Positions 44,095-53,655 of a stretch of 64,000 nt of DNA are shown here, piece by piece; position 1 is the first letter of the stretch, and every line of letters begins with the position of its first letter. A program made the position numbers and the translations under genes. The stretch spans positions 39,853 through 103,852 of the forward strand of contig NZ_QXGS01000011.1 in NCBI RefSeq assembly GCF_003604215.1, given 5' to 3'. Below the pieces are notes generated by a model. That model was not told the origin of the DNA and searched no databases. It saw only the letters and a program-made list of their open reading frames with translations. This DNA comes from Teichococcus vastitatis. Lineage in GTDB: Bacteria; Pseudomonadota; Alphaproteobacteria; Acetobacterales; Acetobacteraceae.

Positions 44095-44657
44095 TCAGTA
44101 CCCTTCTTGTCCTCGTCCAGCAGGTCGTTGAGCCAGTCCTCTGCACCCTTGTGTGTGATCTCGGTCTTTGCAGCAGGCTTGGCCATGGTGAAGTCCAGCA
44201 CCAAACGCGCCGCTGCGATGCGATCTTTGGGGCTTACCAGCTCTTTGTTGACGTGGTCGTCGGCCACGCTGTTGTTGGCTTCCACGATCTGAAGGGCGGC
44301 CTTGAGAGCGATCTTGGATGCGTTGTCTAGGTTGATGTCGATTTCGCCGTTCTTTTCCATCTGCTCGTATCGCACCTCCGCGCGTTGTTTTGCTGTCTCG
44401 TAGGCGTCCATGATCACATGCTTGGTGAAGCCATGACCGACGCCCTTTGGTCTGCCCGTACTTAGTCGGCCTGTGGCTTCCGCCTTGCGGCGCATCTCTG
44501 CAAAGCGTTCAGGGTCTTCACGCTTGCACTTTGCAAACCAGCTCTCGTTGCCAGGAGCCAGTTTGCGCTTCAGATCCTTCACAGGAACCGGCTTGTCGGT
44601 GACTTCCGTAGGCCGGTCCTTGCGTAGTGATCTGTTGTTCCAGATCTTCTTAGTCAT
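44091..44657 (-). CDS. terminase small subunit (probable)
   Basis: 188 aa from the ATG at 44657 (MTKKIWNNRSLRKDRPTEV); the upstream in-frame start would lie deeper in the preceding gene. Basic N-terminus; SKIALKAALQIVEANNSVADDHVN and LVSPKDRIAAARLVLDFTMAKP are helical regions like those of TerS oligomers. Identified mainly by its ATGA overlap with TerL. It overlaps the 595-aa ejection protein by 8 bases. Confidence 0.65.
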   Translation of the reverse strand: MTKKIWNNRSLRKDRPTEVTDKPVPVKDLKRKLAPGNESWFAKCKREDPERFAEMRRKAEATGRLSTGRPKGVGHGFTKHVIMDAYETAKQRAEVRYEQMEKNGEIDINLDNASKIALKAALQIVEANNSVADDHVNKELVSPKDRIAAARLVLDFTMAKPAAKTEITHKGAEDWLNDLLDEDKKGTE

Positions 44658-46437
44658 CGCCGCCCTCACTGCGGCGCACCAGTTCGCCTGCCACCACACC
44701 CGGCAGCGCGCGACGAGCGCGGTAGTTGTTGGCCAACTGGTTGGTCAGGTAGCTGCGCACTAGGCGGTTGTTGTAGGCAGTCTGAACAGCCTTCGGCAGC
44801 ACCACTGCTGCTGTGCCTGCTGCGGCTGCTGCCGTGCCTCCGACCAGCAACCCGGTCGGGCCACCGAGTGTGGCTGCTGCAATACCTGCGCGCAGCGGTT
44901 CACCCTTGAGCATGCTCATGATGCTTGCACGGCCAGCGGTGCCGCTGTTGCCGATCGGCTCACGTAGGAACTGGATGCCTGCGGCTGCTAGGTCACGCAG
45001 ATCACCACGGCCGAGGGCAGCATTGCCTCCTGTGCTGCGGTTCACTGCCTGATAGAGCGCCGATGGGCTGATGTTGCCTGCTGTGGCCTGTGAGGGGTTA
45101 GCAGCCATGGCAGTTTCGATGTTCTTCAAGTTCGCATAGCGGCGAGTGACATCGCGCCAGTCAGCGGCATCACCAGGGCTGATGCTCTGCTCCATCGCAT
45201 TTCGCACGACGTTGCGCAGGTCCAGTACGCGGTTGCGTAGCTCGGGATTGGACTGGCCATTCTCACGGGCAATCTTGCTCAAGCGGCTCTGGAAGCGCTG
45301 GTAGAATGCACCTGAGATGCGGCCATTGGCATCAACGTGGTCTAGCAGCTCGTCGCGGAGACGGGTCACACGGCCTGCCACTTCTGAGCTTGCATCCACC
45401 AGGGAGTTGTCCAGGGTCACGAGGTCGTTCACAAACTGGCCGTTATTCGCATCCAGCGTGTTCTGGCTGGAGAGGCGAGTGAACTCGTTACCTAGGTCAT
45501 CACGGCCACGAACCAGCACGTCTGGGGTGGCAAGCTCTTCCTGGATACCGGCACGCTGTAGGGCTGCGCGGTTGAAGGCGTTCTGCTGGACACGAACTTC
45601 AGCTTGGCGGGCGCTGGAGGTGAACGGCAGCTCAGCGAACGAGCTTTCCACCATGTGCAGTGGCTTGGAGCCGGTGGCTTGGCCTGGTGTTAGCTCCACA
45701 CCCTCATTGCGGATCACGGTAGCTAGGCGGGCCTGCTCAGGGTTCAGAGTGCTGCGGGTGGGGCTGACTAGGCGTGTGCCCATGCTAGCACCCAGGGGAA
45801 CAGACATACCGGCTGCCATACCAAGCCAGGGGTTGTCTGTGGCTTCGGTAGTAGCACCGGCTGCGGCACCGCTGGCGGCCTGTAGGACCGGCTGGGCGGC
45901 CAGGGTCTCGGCACCAGCTGCTACAGCAGAGCCGGCGCGGGCCGTGCGGGCTACCGCAGCAGCCGGAAGCACCACCGTAGCGGCGTCTGCCACACCTGTA
46001 CCAGCGCCATAGGCCAACTCTTCAGCCGTAGTGGTAGGGGCAGCAGGGGCACCCGCGATGTCGGTGACACCACGGATCGCGCTTTTGATGCTCTCCGAGC
46101 CGCCTACCGGGTTCTGAATGTCAGCACCCAGGTAGTTCATACCGGCAGTCACTAGATCCACCGGAGCACCAACCACGTCGGCTAGGCGGTCATTGAAGCC
46201 GCGTCCGAATAGACCAACGCTGTTGGCGGCAACCTCACCGCTAGAGCGGGTGTCGGCTGGTGCCTTCGCAGGCATCGGCGGCACGAAGCCGGTCAAGTGA
46301 CTGACAATCTCAGCGTCGCTGTAGCCCTCCTGGCGAGCGGCATCGAGGTCAAAGCGACTGCTTTTCGCAACATGCTCGGCAATCTCACCGAGGGAGTAAC
46401 CCTCGGAAAGTGCGCCCTTTACGTCAAAAGTAGCCAT
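44650..46437 (-). CDS. putative ejection/internal virion protein
   Basis: 595 aa. Begins with a repeated short motif: VKGALSEGYSLGEIAEHVA and LDAARQEGYSDAEIVSHL, a duplicated helix pair seen at the N-terminus of many podovirus internal proteins. A Gly/Ala-rich region around residues 150-230 and hydrophobic segments near the C-terminus (about 520-560) could span a membrane. It lies upstream of terminase with two other large Ala/Gln-rich proteins, the usual ejection set. ATGA coupling with the upstream gene. Confidence 0.65.
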   Translation of the reverse strand: MATFDVKGALSEGYSLGEIAEHVAKSSRFDLDAARQEGYSDAEIVSHLTGFVPPMPAKAPADTRSSGEVAANSVGLFGRGFNDRLADVVGAPVDLVTAGMNYLGADIQNPVGGSESIKSAIRGVTDIAGAPAAPTTTAEELAYGAGTGVADAATVVLPAAAVARTARAGSAVAAGAETLAAQPVLQAASGAAAGATTEATDNPWLGMAAGMSVPLGASMGTRLVSPTRSTLNPEQARLATVIRNEGVELTPGQATGSKPLHMVESSFAELPFTSSARQAEVRVQQNAFNRAALQRAGIQEELATPDVLVRGRDDLGNEFTRLSSQNTLDANNGQFVNDLVTLDNSLVDASSEVAGRVTRLRDELLDHVDANGRISGAFYQRFQSRLSKIARENGQSNPELRNRVLDLRNVVRNAMEQSISPGDAADWRDVTRRYANLKNIETAMAANPSQATAGNISPSALYQAVNRSTGGNAALGRGDLRDLAAAGIQFLREPIGNSGTAGRASIMSMLKGEPLRAGIAAATLGGPTGLLVGGTAAAAAGTAAVVLPKAVQTAYNNRLVRSYLTNQLANNYRARRALPGVVAGELVRRSEGGDD

Positions 46438-48230
46438 CAGTTAGAACCTCCGAAAGCGCCGAGCGGGCGACGTGTCCCGGTAGCCGGAGCAGTGGGCTGG
46501 CTAGCTGCACGCTCCTGCTGTTCCTTCGCGGCGGTGGGATCACCTAGGAACTGCGTAGGTGCCGGTGCCTTGTAGCTATCCCATCCGAAGCCACGGTGGT
46601 TGCCCTCGCTGCGGCGGCGGTCGATGCTGTTGCGTGAGCGCTCAGAAGCAGCACGGAACCGGGCTTCAATCTCGTTCAAGCGGGTGAGGTACTCCTCGCG
46701 CGTAGCAGCCTGGGGCAAGCTGTTGATCAGTGCTTCAGTCTCACGCTTGGCGTCACCGTCCGTCTGCACGCCCCTGTTCTGGCGAAGCAAATCGTTGACG
46801 AGGCCCTTCATGTTGGCCTGGAAGCTGCCATAGTTGCGCGCACCGATGGTGTTGTTCATGCCAGCGGCAGTGCCGACCCAGGGAGTGAAACCATCCATGT
46901 CCACGTAGTTGGTGTCGTTCTTGTCTTTGACCTCTAGCTGGCGGCGGGCCTGTCCAATGTTGACGCGAGCCTGCTCAGCCTCTTGGAACGTGGCGAAATC
47001 AGCATCATCAGCCTTTGTCACAGTGCTGGGCAGCTTCTCGTTCTGCTGGCGGCGCTGCTCAACGGCGGTCATGTCCTCGGGGCTTGTGACCTTGCCATCA
47101 GCAAGCAGGGCAGCATCAGCCTGGGTGTAGCCCTGGCGCACATACTGCTGGATCTGCTGATTGCGTGCGGTTGTCTCCAAGCGGGTCTGTGTAGCATCGG
47201 CACGACGCTCAGACGCAGCAAGACGCTCATCTTGTTGTGCAAGGCGCGACTGCTGGACCTGCAAGCTTTCAGCGTGCTGCTGATCTTGCACCTTGAAACG
47301 TCCATCCTGGCGGCGTTCATCGTGTTCACGATCTGCCAGCCTGTTGTTGCGGCTGGTCATGTCGCGATAGGCCTGCTGAGCCAACAGGCTGCGCTGCTTG
47401 CCAAGCTCATCACCACGGCGACGATCATTCGCGTAGCTCTGCCCGACTGCACCAGCTGCATTACCCAAGCTGTCGCCAAGGTTCTCACCCTTGAACAAGC
47501 CTGCTGCAATGTTGAACCAAGTGTCAGGACGTTCGAACATGCCACGCTGATCGGTGTTCTGCGGCATGAAGGACTCTAGTGTTGCGAGTTCCTTGGCCAC
47601 GTCACTGCTGGTGATCTCAGGACGTTCGGCGGGTGCCGGAGTAGGCGTGCTTGCGGAGTTCTGCACGTCGCCGGGCACGTCGGCGCTAGGGAATGCAGAT
47701 GCGATGCGTGACGTGTTGCGGTCTTCCTGAGTTGCCGGTGCAGCCGGTGCAGTAGAAGCCGTTACGCCGTTGTAGTCGCCGTTGAGCATGGCAACGAAGC
47801 TGCCTGCTGTGTGCTGTGCGAAGTCAGGGTTTGCTCTTGCAGCAGCGGGGCTGACAAGATCGACAAGCGGAGTGTTCGGATCGGCGCTGGCAACGCGAGT
47901 GTAGCCAGTCGCACCAAGGCGATGCGCACCTGCACTGTCAGCAGCGGTCGGTGTGCGGCCTAGGCGGTTCTGGAGCACAGAGTTGTTTTCCTCTGTGTAC
48001 GCAGCCACGGCACGTTCCTGCTGCGTCGGGTCAGTCATTCCATCAGGTGTCAGACCTAGCTCCGGGCGGCGACGCATGAGGTCGGCCCAAGTGCTGCGTA
48101 GAAACTGGTATGTGCCTGTTGCGCCACTGCGGCTGTTCACTGCATTGGGGTTGCCAGAGCTTTCGCGCTGACGAAGCTGTGCCAGGTAAGCCGTGCGGTC
48201 ATATGCTGGCATTGTGGGATTAACTGTCAT
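46437..48230 (-). CDS. virion protein with lytic transglycosylase-like N-terminus
   Basis: 597 aa. Residues 10-110 resemble a lysozyme-fold transglycosylase: LRQRESSGNPNAVNS (catalytic-type Glu), GATGTYQFLRSTW, and AHRLGATGY. The remainder is a long Gln/Arg/Glu-rich coiled coil. T7 gp16-type ejection proteins carry such a domain to open the wall during DNA entry. Coupled to the next gene by overlap at 46,437. Confidence 0.75.
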   Translation of the reverse strand: MTVNPTMPAYDRTAYLAQLRQRESSGNPNAVNSRSGATGTYQFLRSTWADLMRRRPELGLTPDGMTDPTQQERAVAAYTEENNSVLQNRLGRTPTAADSAGAHRLGATGYTRVASADPNTPLVDLVSPAAARANPDFAQHTAGSFVAMLNGDYNGVTASTAPAAPATQEDRNTSRIASAFPSADVPGDVQNSASTPTPAPAERPEITSSDVAKELATLESFMPQNTDQRGMFERPDTWFNIAAGLFKGENLGDSLGNAAGAVGQSYANDRRRGDELGKQRSLLAQQAYRDMTSRNNRLADREHDERRQDGRFKVQDQQHAESLQVQQSRLAQQDERLAASERRADATQTRLETTARNQQIQQYVRQGYTQADAALLADGKVTSPEDMTAVEQRRQQNEKLPSTVTKADDADFATFQEAEQARVNIGQARRQLEVKDKNDTNYVDMDGFTPWVGTAAGMNNTIGARNYGSFQANMKGLVNDLLRQNRGVQTDGDAKRETEALINSLPQAATREEYLTRLNEIEARFRAASERSRNSIDRRRSEGNHRGFGWDSYKAPAPTQFLGDPTAAKEQQERAASQPTAPATGTRRPLGAFGGSN

Positions 48231-48242
48231 GGTGTGTTCCCC

Positions 48243-49490
48243 TCACTTTGAGCCGGAGTTTGATGCGGCACTAGCAGCCGCACCCGCAGCCGCAGTTGCA
48301 CCAGCCTGCACAGCAAGAGACGCACCGCCTGTGAAGTAGGCCGCTGCTACAGTGGCAATGGCTCCGAGAACCTGTCCGCCTACGTTGCTGGACTTCTTTG
48401 AAGATGTGACGTCTGTTCCTCCGTAGTTACCGTCAAGCAGGCTCTTGAATGTCGCGAGATCCGCGCTGTCCTTGTTGTAGAGACCCATCTGGTTCAGGTA
48501 GTCGGTGTTGTTCTGGTTCTGCTGATCGGTCTGCTTGGTAGCACCGGCACCGGCGAGCAACTGATAGAGGCTGCTGGCGAGATCGGTCTGTGCAGTGGCG
48601 TTCTCTGTGCCCATGTTGGCTGCTTGGCCAAGCTGAGCGTTTGCCTGCTGCTGAGTGCCTACGTTGAACTGGCGCTGACCTTCACCAAAGTTCATGCCAT
48701 TCAATGTGTTGGTGAAGCCCATGTTGGCGTAGTTGCCCACCTGACCATTTGCAGCATTGGCCGCATTCAGGTTGGTGCTGCGAGCCTGTTCGGCTAGCTG
48801 TAGGCCATTGTTGTAAGCCGCACTGCGAATGTTGGAGGCGTTGTCGGCCATCTGATCGCTTGCAGCGCGTGTAGCCACTGCTTCGGCAGCACCAGCACGG
48901 CTGGAGTTGAGATTGCCGCCTGCACTGGCTGCCATGTTGAGTGTGGGAAGTGTGTTCTCACTAAGGTTGCGAGCCACGTCGCGGCTCACTGCGTCGATCT
49001 GGCCCTGAACAAGCGGGTTGTTCATGTAGGCAGTTGCCGCGGACACGTTCTGCTGAGTGGGATCACCCATGGCAGTGTTGAACAACGTCTGTGCGTTGTT
49101 GCCATAGGTGCCTGATTGCAGGAGTGCTGCTAGGCTGCTGTCGTTGAACGCGTTGACCTGTCCGGCATTGGCGCCACCTGCATTGCCGAAATTGCCGGCT
49201 GCGAAGTTGCTGGCGTTCTGCACGAACGGGTTCATGGCGCCTAGGCCGGTCGAGGCTGCGTCACCTGTCTGAGCCACTGAGCCATTGTTGGCTGCGAACT
49301 GCTGGATGTAGTTGATTGCGTCAAGCTGATTGGAGTTGAGCCCGGCGTATTGCTGAAGAGGCAGATCTTGGGTCTGCTTGTTGTTGTAGTCATCGATAGC
49401 GCCGGACAGCATAGCCTTGACCTGCTCTTCCTGTAGCACCGAGGACTTTGTGGTTTGCTTGGTTTCGCCACCACCGAATAGGCTTCCCAT
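48243..49490 (-). CDS. Ala/Asn/Gln-rich internal virion/ejection protein
   Basis: 415 aa. MGSLFGGGETKQTTKSSVL, then a region dominated by A, N, G, Q and S (for example FGNAGGANAGQVNAF), with helical AASDQMADNASNIRSAAY. The last 50 residues are Gly/Ala-rich and hydrophobic (GAIATVAAAYFTGGASL). This composition is typical of podovirus DNA-ejection proteins. First of the three ejection-type genes, with a TAAATA motif 33 nt upstream. Confidence 0.6.
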   Translation of the reverse strand: MGSLFGGGETKQTTKSSVLQEEQVKAMLSGAIDDYNNKQTQDLPLQQYAGLNSNQLDAINYIQQFAANNGSVAQTGDAASTGLGAMNPFVQNASNFAAGNFGNAGGANAGQVNAFNDSSLAALLQSGTYGNNAQTLFNTAMGDPTQQNVSAATAYMNNPLVQGQIDAVSRDVARNLSENTLPTLNMAASAGGNLNSSRAGAAEAVATRAASDQMADNASNIRSAAYNNGLQLAEQARSTNLNAANAANGQVGNYANMGFTNTLNGMNFGEGQRQFNVGTQQQANAQLGQAANMGTENATAQTDLASSLYQLLAGAGATKQTDQQNQNNTDYLNQMGLYNKDSADLATFKSLLDGNYGGTDVTSSKKSSNVGGQVLGAIATVAAAYFTGGASLAVQAGATAAAGAAASAASNSGSK

Positions 49491-49503
49491 GGCATCTCCT
49501 TGA

Positions 49504-49827
49504 TCAGATTGCGTAGATGTCCGTATTTACTCCTCGGTCATCGGTGCAGCTGGTGATCAGGCGGAAGCCGAAGCTCTGTGCGAACCTTGCCAGCTTGGTA
49601 TTGGTGCGTTCCACGTGGATGAACACAGGTGCGCCCTGTAGCTGTCGCACCAGCTGGAAATCGGCTGCGATCTGGCGCTTGAGGCTGGGTGTGTAGGGGG
49701 CAGTTACGTCGATGTGGCCAAAGGTCACAGCGCCGAAGCGCTCAAGGCTGATCAGGTAGCCGGGGCGGACAACCACCGGCACCTTGAAGCTGTGGCTGGG
49801 CGTTACGCCGACGTGATGCGGCGCCAT
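49504..49827 (-). CDS. small GNAT-like virion-region protein
   Basis: 107 aa from the ATG at 49827 (MAPHHVGVTPSHSF); a GTG start 18 nt earlier is possible. FIHVERTNTKLARFAQSFGFRLI resembles the last helix and strand of GNAT folds, as also noted for T7-type gp13-like proteins. The first GNAT strands are not evident, so the fold assignment is weak. It overlaps the 49803 gene by 25 nt. Confidence 0.5.
   Translation of the reverse strand: MAPHHVGVTPSHSFKVPVVVRPGYLISLERFGAVTFGHIDVTAPYTPSLKRQIAADFQLVRQLQGAPVFIHVERTNTKLARFAQSFGFRLITSCTDDRGVNTDIYAI
49524..49529 (-). promoter_or_regulatory. TAAATA motif upstream of ejection gene
   Basis: Minus strand GGAGTAAATACGGACA, 33 nt before the ATG at 49490; it lies within the end of the upstream gene. 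Confidence 0.5.
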
Positions 49828-50090
49828 GATGTGCCATTCCACCACACAAGCCCTTCTGCCCCATCCCCAGTAGGGTTCCAGGGCAGGACGTTGAGGCGGA
49901 TTGTGCCCCTGCGAGGGTTGCGAGGTGCTGTATCTGCGGCCTGTGGTGCTGCCTCGGCAATCTGAGCCACTGTGGCACTCAGCTTCTCCAGCTCATTGTG
50001 GAAGTACTGCTTGAGGCTGCGAGGGTCTTCCGGTGGGCTGGTGGGCCGATAGGGCACCAGCACCAGATAATCACGTGAATTCAGTGCCAT
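49803..50090 (-). CDS. small phage structural-region protein
   Basis: 95 aa, MALNSRDYLVLVPYRPTSPPEDP, a short helix, and a C-terminal WNPTGDGAEGLVWWNGTSWRRI segment that looks like the end of a fibre- or collar-type beta domain. It starts 3 nt after the nozzle gene. Possibly a tail accessory protein. Confidence 0.55.
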   Translation of the reverse strand: MALNSRDYLVLVPYRPTSPPEDPRSLKQYFHNELEKLSATVAQIAEAAPQAADTAPRNPRRGTIRLNVLPWNPTGDGAEGLVWWNGTSWRRITSA

Positions 50091-50093
50091 GGC

Positions 50094-51728
50094 TTATCTC
50101 CTGCCAATGGGCAGCACGAGCAGGTCATAACCACTCCACTTGAAGCCAGCCGGGGTGGTGGTAGTGCCGCGAATGTTGAGGTAGCGACCTGTAGCGCGGC
50201 TATCCACCTTCACGCGAACAGGATCGGTGGGGTTGTACTCCACAGGATCACTGTAGGTGCGTTCACTGGCTGTACGCCCAGCGCCGATGCGGAACACGAA
50301 GGGCATGTTGCGCGCAGTGTCCACCTGCGGCGCCAGCTCTCGGATGCTCTTCTGCGTCTTGATGGGCAGTTGTAGCTCGTCGAGGTCGATGTTGATGCGC
50401 TCGATCCAAACTGGAGCGTAGCAATCCGGGTCCATGGGGTAGCCAACTGAACCATCATCCAGATAGTCATAGGCCACCACGCGGCTGGTGGGGATCGAAC
50501 GACCGGAACCCACGTCACTCCACTGGCAGGCAAAGCCTACAGCGTGCGTGGCGCTGCTGTGCTCTTCGTCATACCAGGTGCCCCCATCATCATCCCATGT
50601 GCCTTCCACCTCATCCCAGGTGCGGCGGCTGTCCATGTTGCTGTTGACCATCATGGGCACGTTGGGCAGATCGGCAAAGGACCACGTGTTGTTCTTGTAG
50701 TTGAACACCGCAGCGCGGTTGCAGAACTCGGTGTTCTCGAAGTGAACGTTGTTGCCGCTCACGAAGCAGAACATCACGTGACCCAGCTTGGCATTGTGGA
50801 ACACGAAGAAGCGGTGCGCCTTCAGCTTGTTCATGGTGCCGTAGATCTCGTTGTTGACCATGCCCTCGCTGATGCTGACCTGATTGGTGCCATCGGTCTT
50901 GTAGATGTTGTTGGGGCCGAACACGTAATGCTCGCCATTGACCTCCGCAAAGCAGTTGGCGTTGATGATGCCGCCATTGCCGCTGACTTTCTGGAAGTCG
51001 AAGATGAACTGGCCCTCGACATAACGTGCCTTGAACGTCTCGCGACCGCCGTAGATCATGAAGAAGTCGCGCAGTGTACCGGCATCGATCAGCGGTGCTG
51101 TGGCATCGGTGAGTGGATTTTCACCGGCCACGTTGTTGCTGATGTCAGTGCTGTCCCAGGTGTCGGGCACCTGTCCTTGGAGAGCGAGGTTTGACCATTT
51201 CACGAGGTTCGGATTGTCCACACCATCCTTGGTGACATTGATCGCGAACACGAAATCACGAAAGCTGCGCACAGCCTTTGCACGCCAGTTGGGGTCCCAG
51301 TTGGGCAGTGGCTTGAACTGAGTTTCAGTTGGCAAGCGGCACATGGGCACGTGAGTTTCGCGACTGATATAAACCACCGATCCCAGCACGGTGCCCGTGA
51401 AGGGTGTGATGCCCTCGATGGGTGTGAAACCAGCAGGTGTGACTTCGGTGTTGCTGCGATCTTGAAAGCGGAAGATGCGTCCGTCTGACGTGACGTGAAA
51501 TGTCTCGTCATAGGTCTGAGTGCCGCGCATGCTGATGGCATACACGGGCACTGTGGTGCCTAGATCAAATGCCTTGCGCCAGATGGGTGCGTCGCGCACT
51601 GCGCCATTTTCAAACACCACGTTGCTGCCACCCGTGAAGCCATTGAGTGGCAGGTCATAGGACGGCCCGTCAGTCACGATGCCGATTTGTGCCAAGTTGC
51701 GAACTGGCAGGGGGATGTGTCTTGCCAT
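50094..51728 (-). CDS. tail nozzle / tail-tubular-B-like protein
   Basis: 544 aa, beta-rich. It begins MARHIPLPVRNLAQIGIVTDGPSYDLP, then FTGGSNVVFENGAVR and repeated strand-like segments such as GTVLGSVVYISRET, DFVFAINVTKDG and AHRFFVFHNAKLGHVMFC. This is the pattern of podovirus gp12/nozzle (stabilisation) proteins that form a six-bladed propeller at the tail tip. Located between a fibre gene and the ejection genes. Confidence 0.7.
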   Translation of the reverse strand: MARHIPLPVRNLAQIGIVTDGPSYDLPLNGFTGGSNVVFENGAVRDAPIWRKAFDLGTTVPVYAISMRGTQTYDETFHVTSDGRIFRFQDRSNTEVTPAGFTPIEGITPFTGTVLGSVVYISRETHVPMCRLPTETQFKPLPNWDPNWRAKAVRSFRDFVFAINVTKDGVDNPNLVKWSNLALQGQVPDTWDSTDISNNVAGENPLTDATAPLIDAGTLRDFFMIYGGRETFKARYVEGQFIFDFQKVSGNGGIINANCFAEVNGEHYVFGPNNIYKTDGTNQVSISEGMVNNEIYGTMNKLKAHRFFVFHNAKLGHVMFCFVSGNNVHFENTEFCNRAAVFNYKNNTWSFADLPNVPMMVNSNMDSRRTWDEVEGTWDDDGGTWYDEEHSSATHAVGFACQWSDVGSGRSIPTSRVVAYDYLDDGSVGYPMDPDCYAPVWIERINIDLDELQLPIKTQKSIRELAPQVDTARNMPFVFRIGAGRTASERTYSDPVEYNPTDPVRVKVDSRATGRYLNIRGTTTTPAGFKWSGYDLLVLPIGRR

Positions 51729-51743
51729 GGTGTTATCCCCCGA

Positions 51744-52649
51744 TCAGCCCTTGAACATCAGAAAGGCCAGCGCGAAGAAGCTGGGGCGATTGTCGAAGCT
51801 GATGGTGTGTGCGTGGCCGCCTTCCGGCTGAATGCCATGCGTGTGCTCGCCATCGCCTGCGATGCCGTGCGTGTGGCCATGACCGGAGCCAGTGGCGCTG
51901 GTAAGGCCCACAGTGCTGGTCGGAGTGCCATCCATGCGCAGAATGTAGTTGTTGGTGTTGCCGTAGTTTCCGGTGATCTCGATGAGACCGCCACCACCAC
52001 CACTGTTAGATACCATGCCATGCTGGTGTGCTGGAATGTGCTCAATGCCCAGTGCGGTATGACCCACGGTGCCGCCATGGGTGTGATAGCCACCGGCCGT
52101 GACCACGCCAGTGTGGTTGTGATGGCCATTGGTGGAAGTCTGCACGTTGTGGGTGTCCACGCCGCCAGTGACACCAACGCCATACGCTGCGCCTGCACCC
52201 ACGATGAAGCGGTTGCGCAGATCGGGAGTGCCATTGGTGCCATTGCACACGTACCAGCCAGCGGGCACAGCGTTGAGATCGCCATACCACATGACCACTG
52301 TGCCCACGGGGATCAGTCGCACGCCATTCTGCTGGATCAAGCCCGCGTTGATCACGCCGCTTGGCGGCGTGGTGAATGCAGGTGCCACAATGGGGCCACT
52401 CATGATGCCACCAGCCAGAGTGAGCACCTTGGTTAGATCTGTCTTGGCAGTGTTTAGCTCCGTGCGAAGAGCCACCACGTCATTGAGCTGTGCCGCTGTG
52501 ACAGTGACCGGACCTTCCAAGCTGGTGAACTGGTTCTTGATGGTCTTCTTGATGCCGCGAATGTGGTCATCACCCTGAGCACGGCTGTCACCACCGGCAG
52601 GGCTGTTGATGTCTAGGTCTTTGACCAGATTGAATGTCTCTAATGCCAT
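51744..52649 (-). CDS. tail fibre with collar domain and His-rich tip
   Basis: 301 aa. The N-terminal virion-binding part has MALETFNLVKDLDINSPAGGD. Residues 115-160 are a phage tail-collar domain (VVMWYGDLNAVPAGWYVCNG, then TPDLRNRFIVGAG). The C-terminal 130 residues carry many HxH pairs (HNHTG, HTHGG, HQHG, GHTHG, HTHG, HAH), as in metal-threaded trimeric fibres such as T4 gp37. It ends SFFALAFLMFKG. A TAAATA motif lies 30 nt upstream. Confidence 0.85.
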   Translation of the reverse strand: MALETFNLVKDLDINSPAGGDSRAQGDDHIRGIKKTIKNQFTSLEGPVTVTAAQLNDVVALRTELNTAKTDLTKVLTLAGGIMSGPIVAPAFTTPPSGVINAGLIQQNGVRLIPVGTVVMWYGDLNAVPAGWYVCNGTNGTPDLRNRFIVGAGAAYGVGVTGGVDTHNVQTSTNGHHNHTGVVTAGGYHTHGGTVGHTALGIEHIPAHQHGMVSNSGGGGGLIEITGNYGNTNNYILRMDGTPTSTVGLTSATGSGHGHTHGIAGDGEHTHGIQPEGGHAHTISFDNRPSFFALAFLMFKG

Positions 52650-52679
52650 GCGGTGTCCCTAGCTGTGAGTGGTTTTGCT

Positions 52680-52685
52680 TATTTA
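52680..52685 (-). promoter_or_regulatory. TAAATA motif upstream of first late gene
   Basis: Minus strand GTCGGTAAATAAGCAAA, 30 nt before the tail fibre ATG at 52649. It heads the whole leftward structural cluster, so it is the best candidate for the main late promoter core. Confidence 0.5.
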
Positions 52686-52779
52686 CCGACCTCACAGACA
52701 GGGCTGGGGTGTTGGCCGCCGAAACGGATCTCAGGGCATGCGTGCTGTTTTTAATGGCGGGGGATGGTATTCTCTGCCC

Positions 52780-53019
52780 ATGAGCCAGAAGCACAGCCCC
52801 CGGATCATTGAACGTGGTGAGAAAGTCACCGACTGGACAGTGTATGAGTACCGGGGCACCACAGTGCGGCACAGTCAGAGCACAGCCATTCTCAAGCTGC
52901 CGGGCCACCCCTATGACGGCCTGAGTGCCTGGGGCAATGCAGAAGCAGTGTTTCGGATCATTGCTGCGTGGGTGGATGAGCAGACATTGCCGCCACCCTA
53001 TCGGATGCGTGGGCAGTAG
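52780..53019 (+). CDS. small hypothetical protein
   Basis: 79 aa from the ATG at 52780 (MSQKHSPRIIERGEKVTDW). VYEYRGTTVRHSQSTAIL and AVFRIIAAWVDEQTLPPPY suggest a small mixed alpha/beta fold. It is divergent from the late operon and convergent with the 53035 membrane protein. Function unknown. Confidence 0.55.
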   Translation: MSQKHSPRIIERGEKVTDWTVYEYRGTTVRHSQSTAILKLPGHPYDGLSAWGNAEAVFRIIAAWVDEQTLPPPYRMRGQ

Positions 53020-53034
53020 TGCAGGCCATGTAAG

Positions 53035-53655
53035 TCAGCGCTTGCCGTCGATCACAGCGTGCACCTCCTTTTGCAAGATCGCGAGGTGGTCGGTGATAGT
53101 TTTGAGCTGCTTGATTAGATCACGCACAGCTTGGGTGTCGGGCTTCTGCGCATTGAAGCCATTGTTCATGCGATCTATGCTCTTGCGGTACGTGGCCAAG
53201 CTACCAAGGATGTACGCTGCGGAGTTGCGCCCACGTTCTGGCAGATGCTGAAATCCCCCGGAGGCGTTCTCGAATTCAGTCATCAAGCTGGGGCTGATTA
53301 TCGGATCGGGTCGAACTCCAATTAATGCCAAATCGCTGAAATAGCCACGTTGCGCCAGTGATGTTTGACCCTTTGCAGTCTCAGCCACGAGCTCGTTGAT
53401 CAGCGGCAACAGACGATACGCTTGGATCACCATGAGTGGTTTGCGGTCGCGCGACGCTTGACGAATACGTACTACTTCGATCCACACGGCCACTGTCACA
53501 GCCAATACACCAGCCACAGCAGTGGCGTAGGCGCTGAGTGCATTCCAGCGATTGATCTCGCTTTGGGAATCAAACAGATACCAACCGCCAATACCTGCCA
53601 GCACGAGCGCCAACAAAGGCAGCGCGAGCAATACAAAATCAATCAGTTTGCGCAT
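53035..53655 (-). CDS. two-TM membrane protein with cytosolic helical domain (A)
   Basis: 206 aa from the ATG at 53655. Two membrane helices (about residues 5-27 and 38-60; LVLAGIGGWYLFD, then AVAGVLAVTVAVWIE) are followed by a basic junction RIRQASRDRK and 140 mostly helical residues. It resembles in layout the 54909 protein (also TM-loop-TM plus soluble domain). Possibly a superinfection-exclusion or abortive protein; this is inference from topology and location only. Confidence 0.6.
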   Translation of the reverse strand: MRKLIDFVLLALPLLALVLAGIGGWYLFDSQSEINRWNALSAYATAVAGVLAVTVAVWIEVVRIRQASRDRKPLMVIQAYRLLPLINELVAETAKGQTSLAQRGYFSDLALIGVRPDPIISPSLMTEFENASGGFQHLPERGRNSAAYILGSLATYRKSIDRMNNGFNAQKPDTQAVRDLIKQLKTITDHLAILQKEVHAVIDGKR

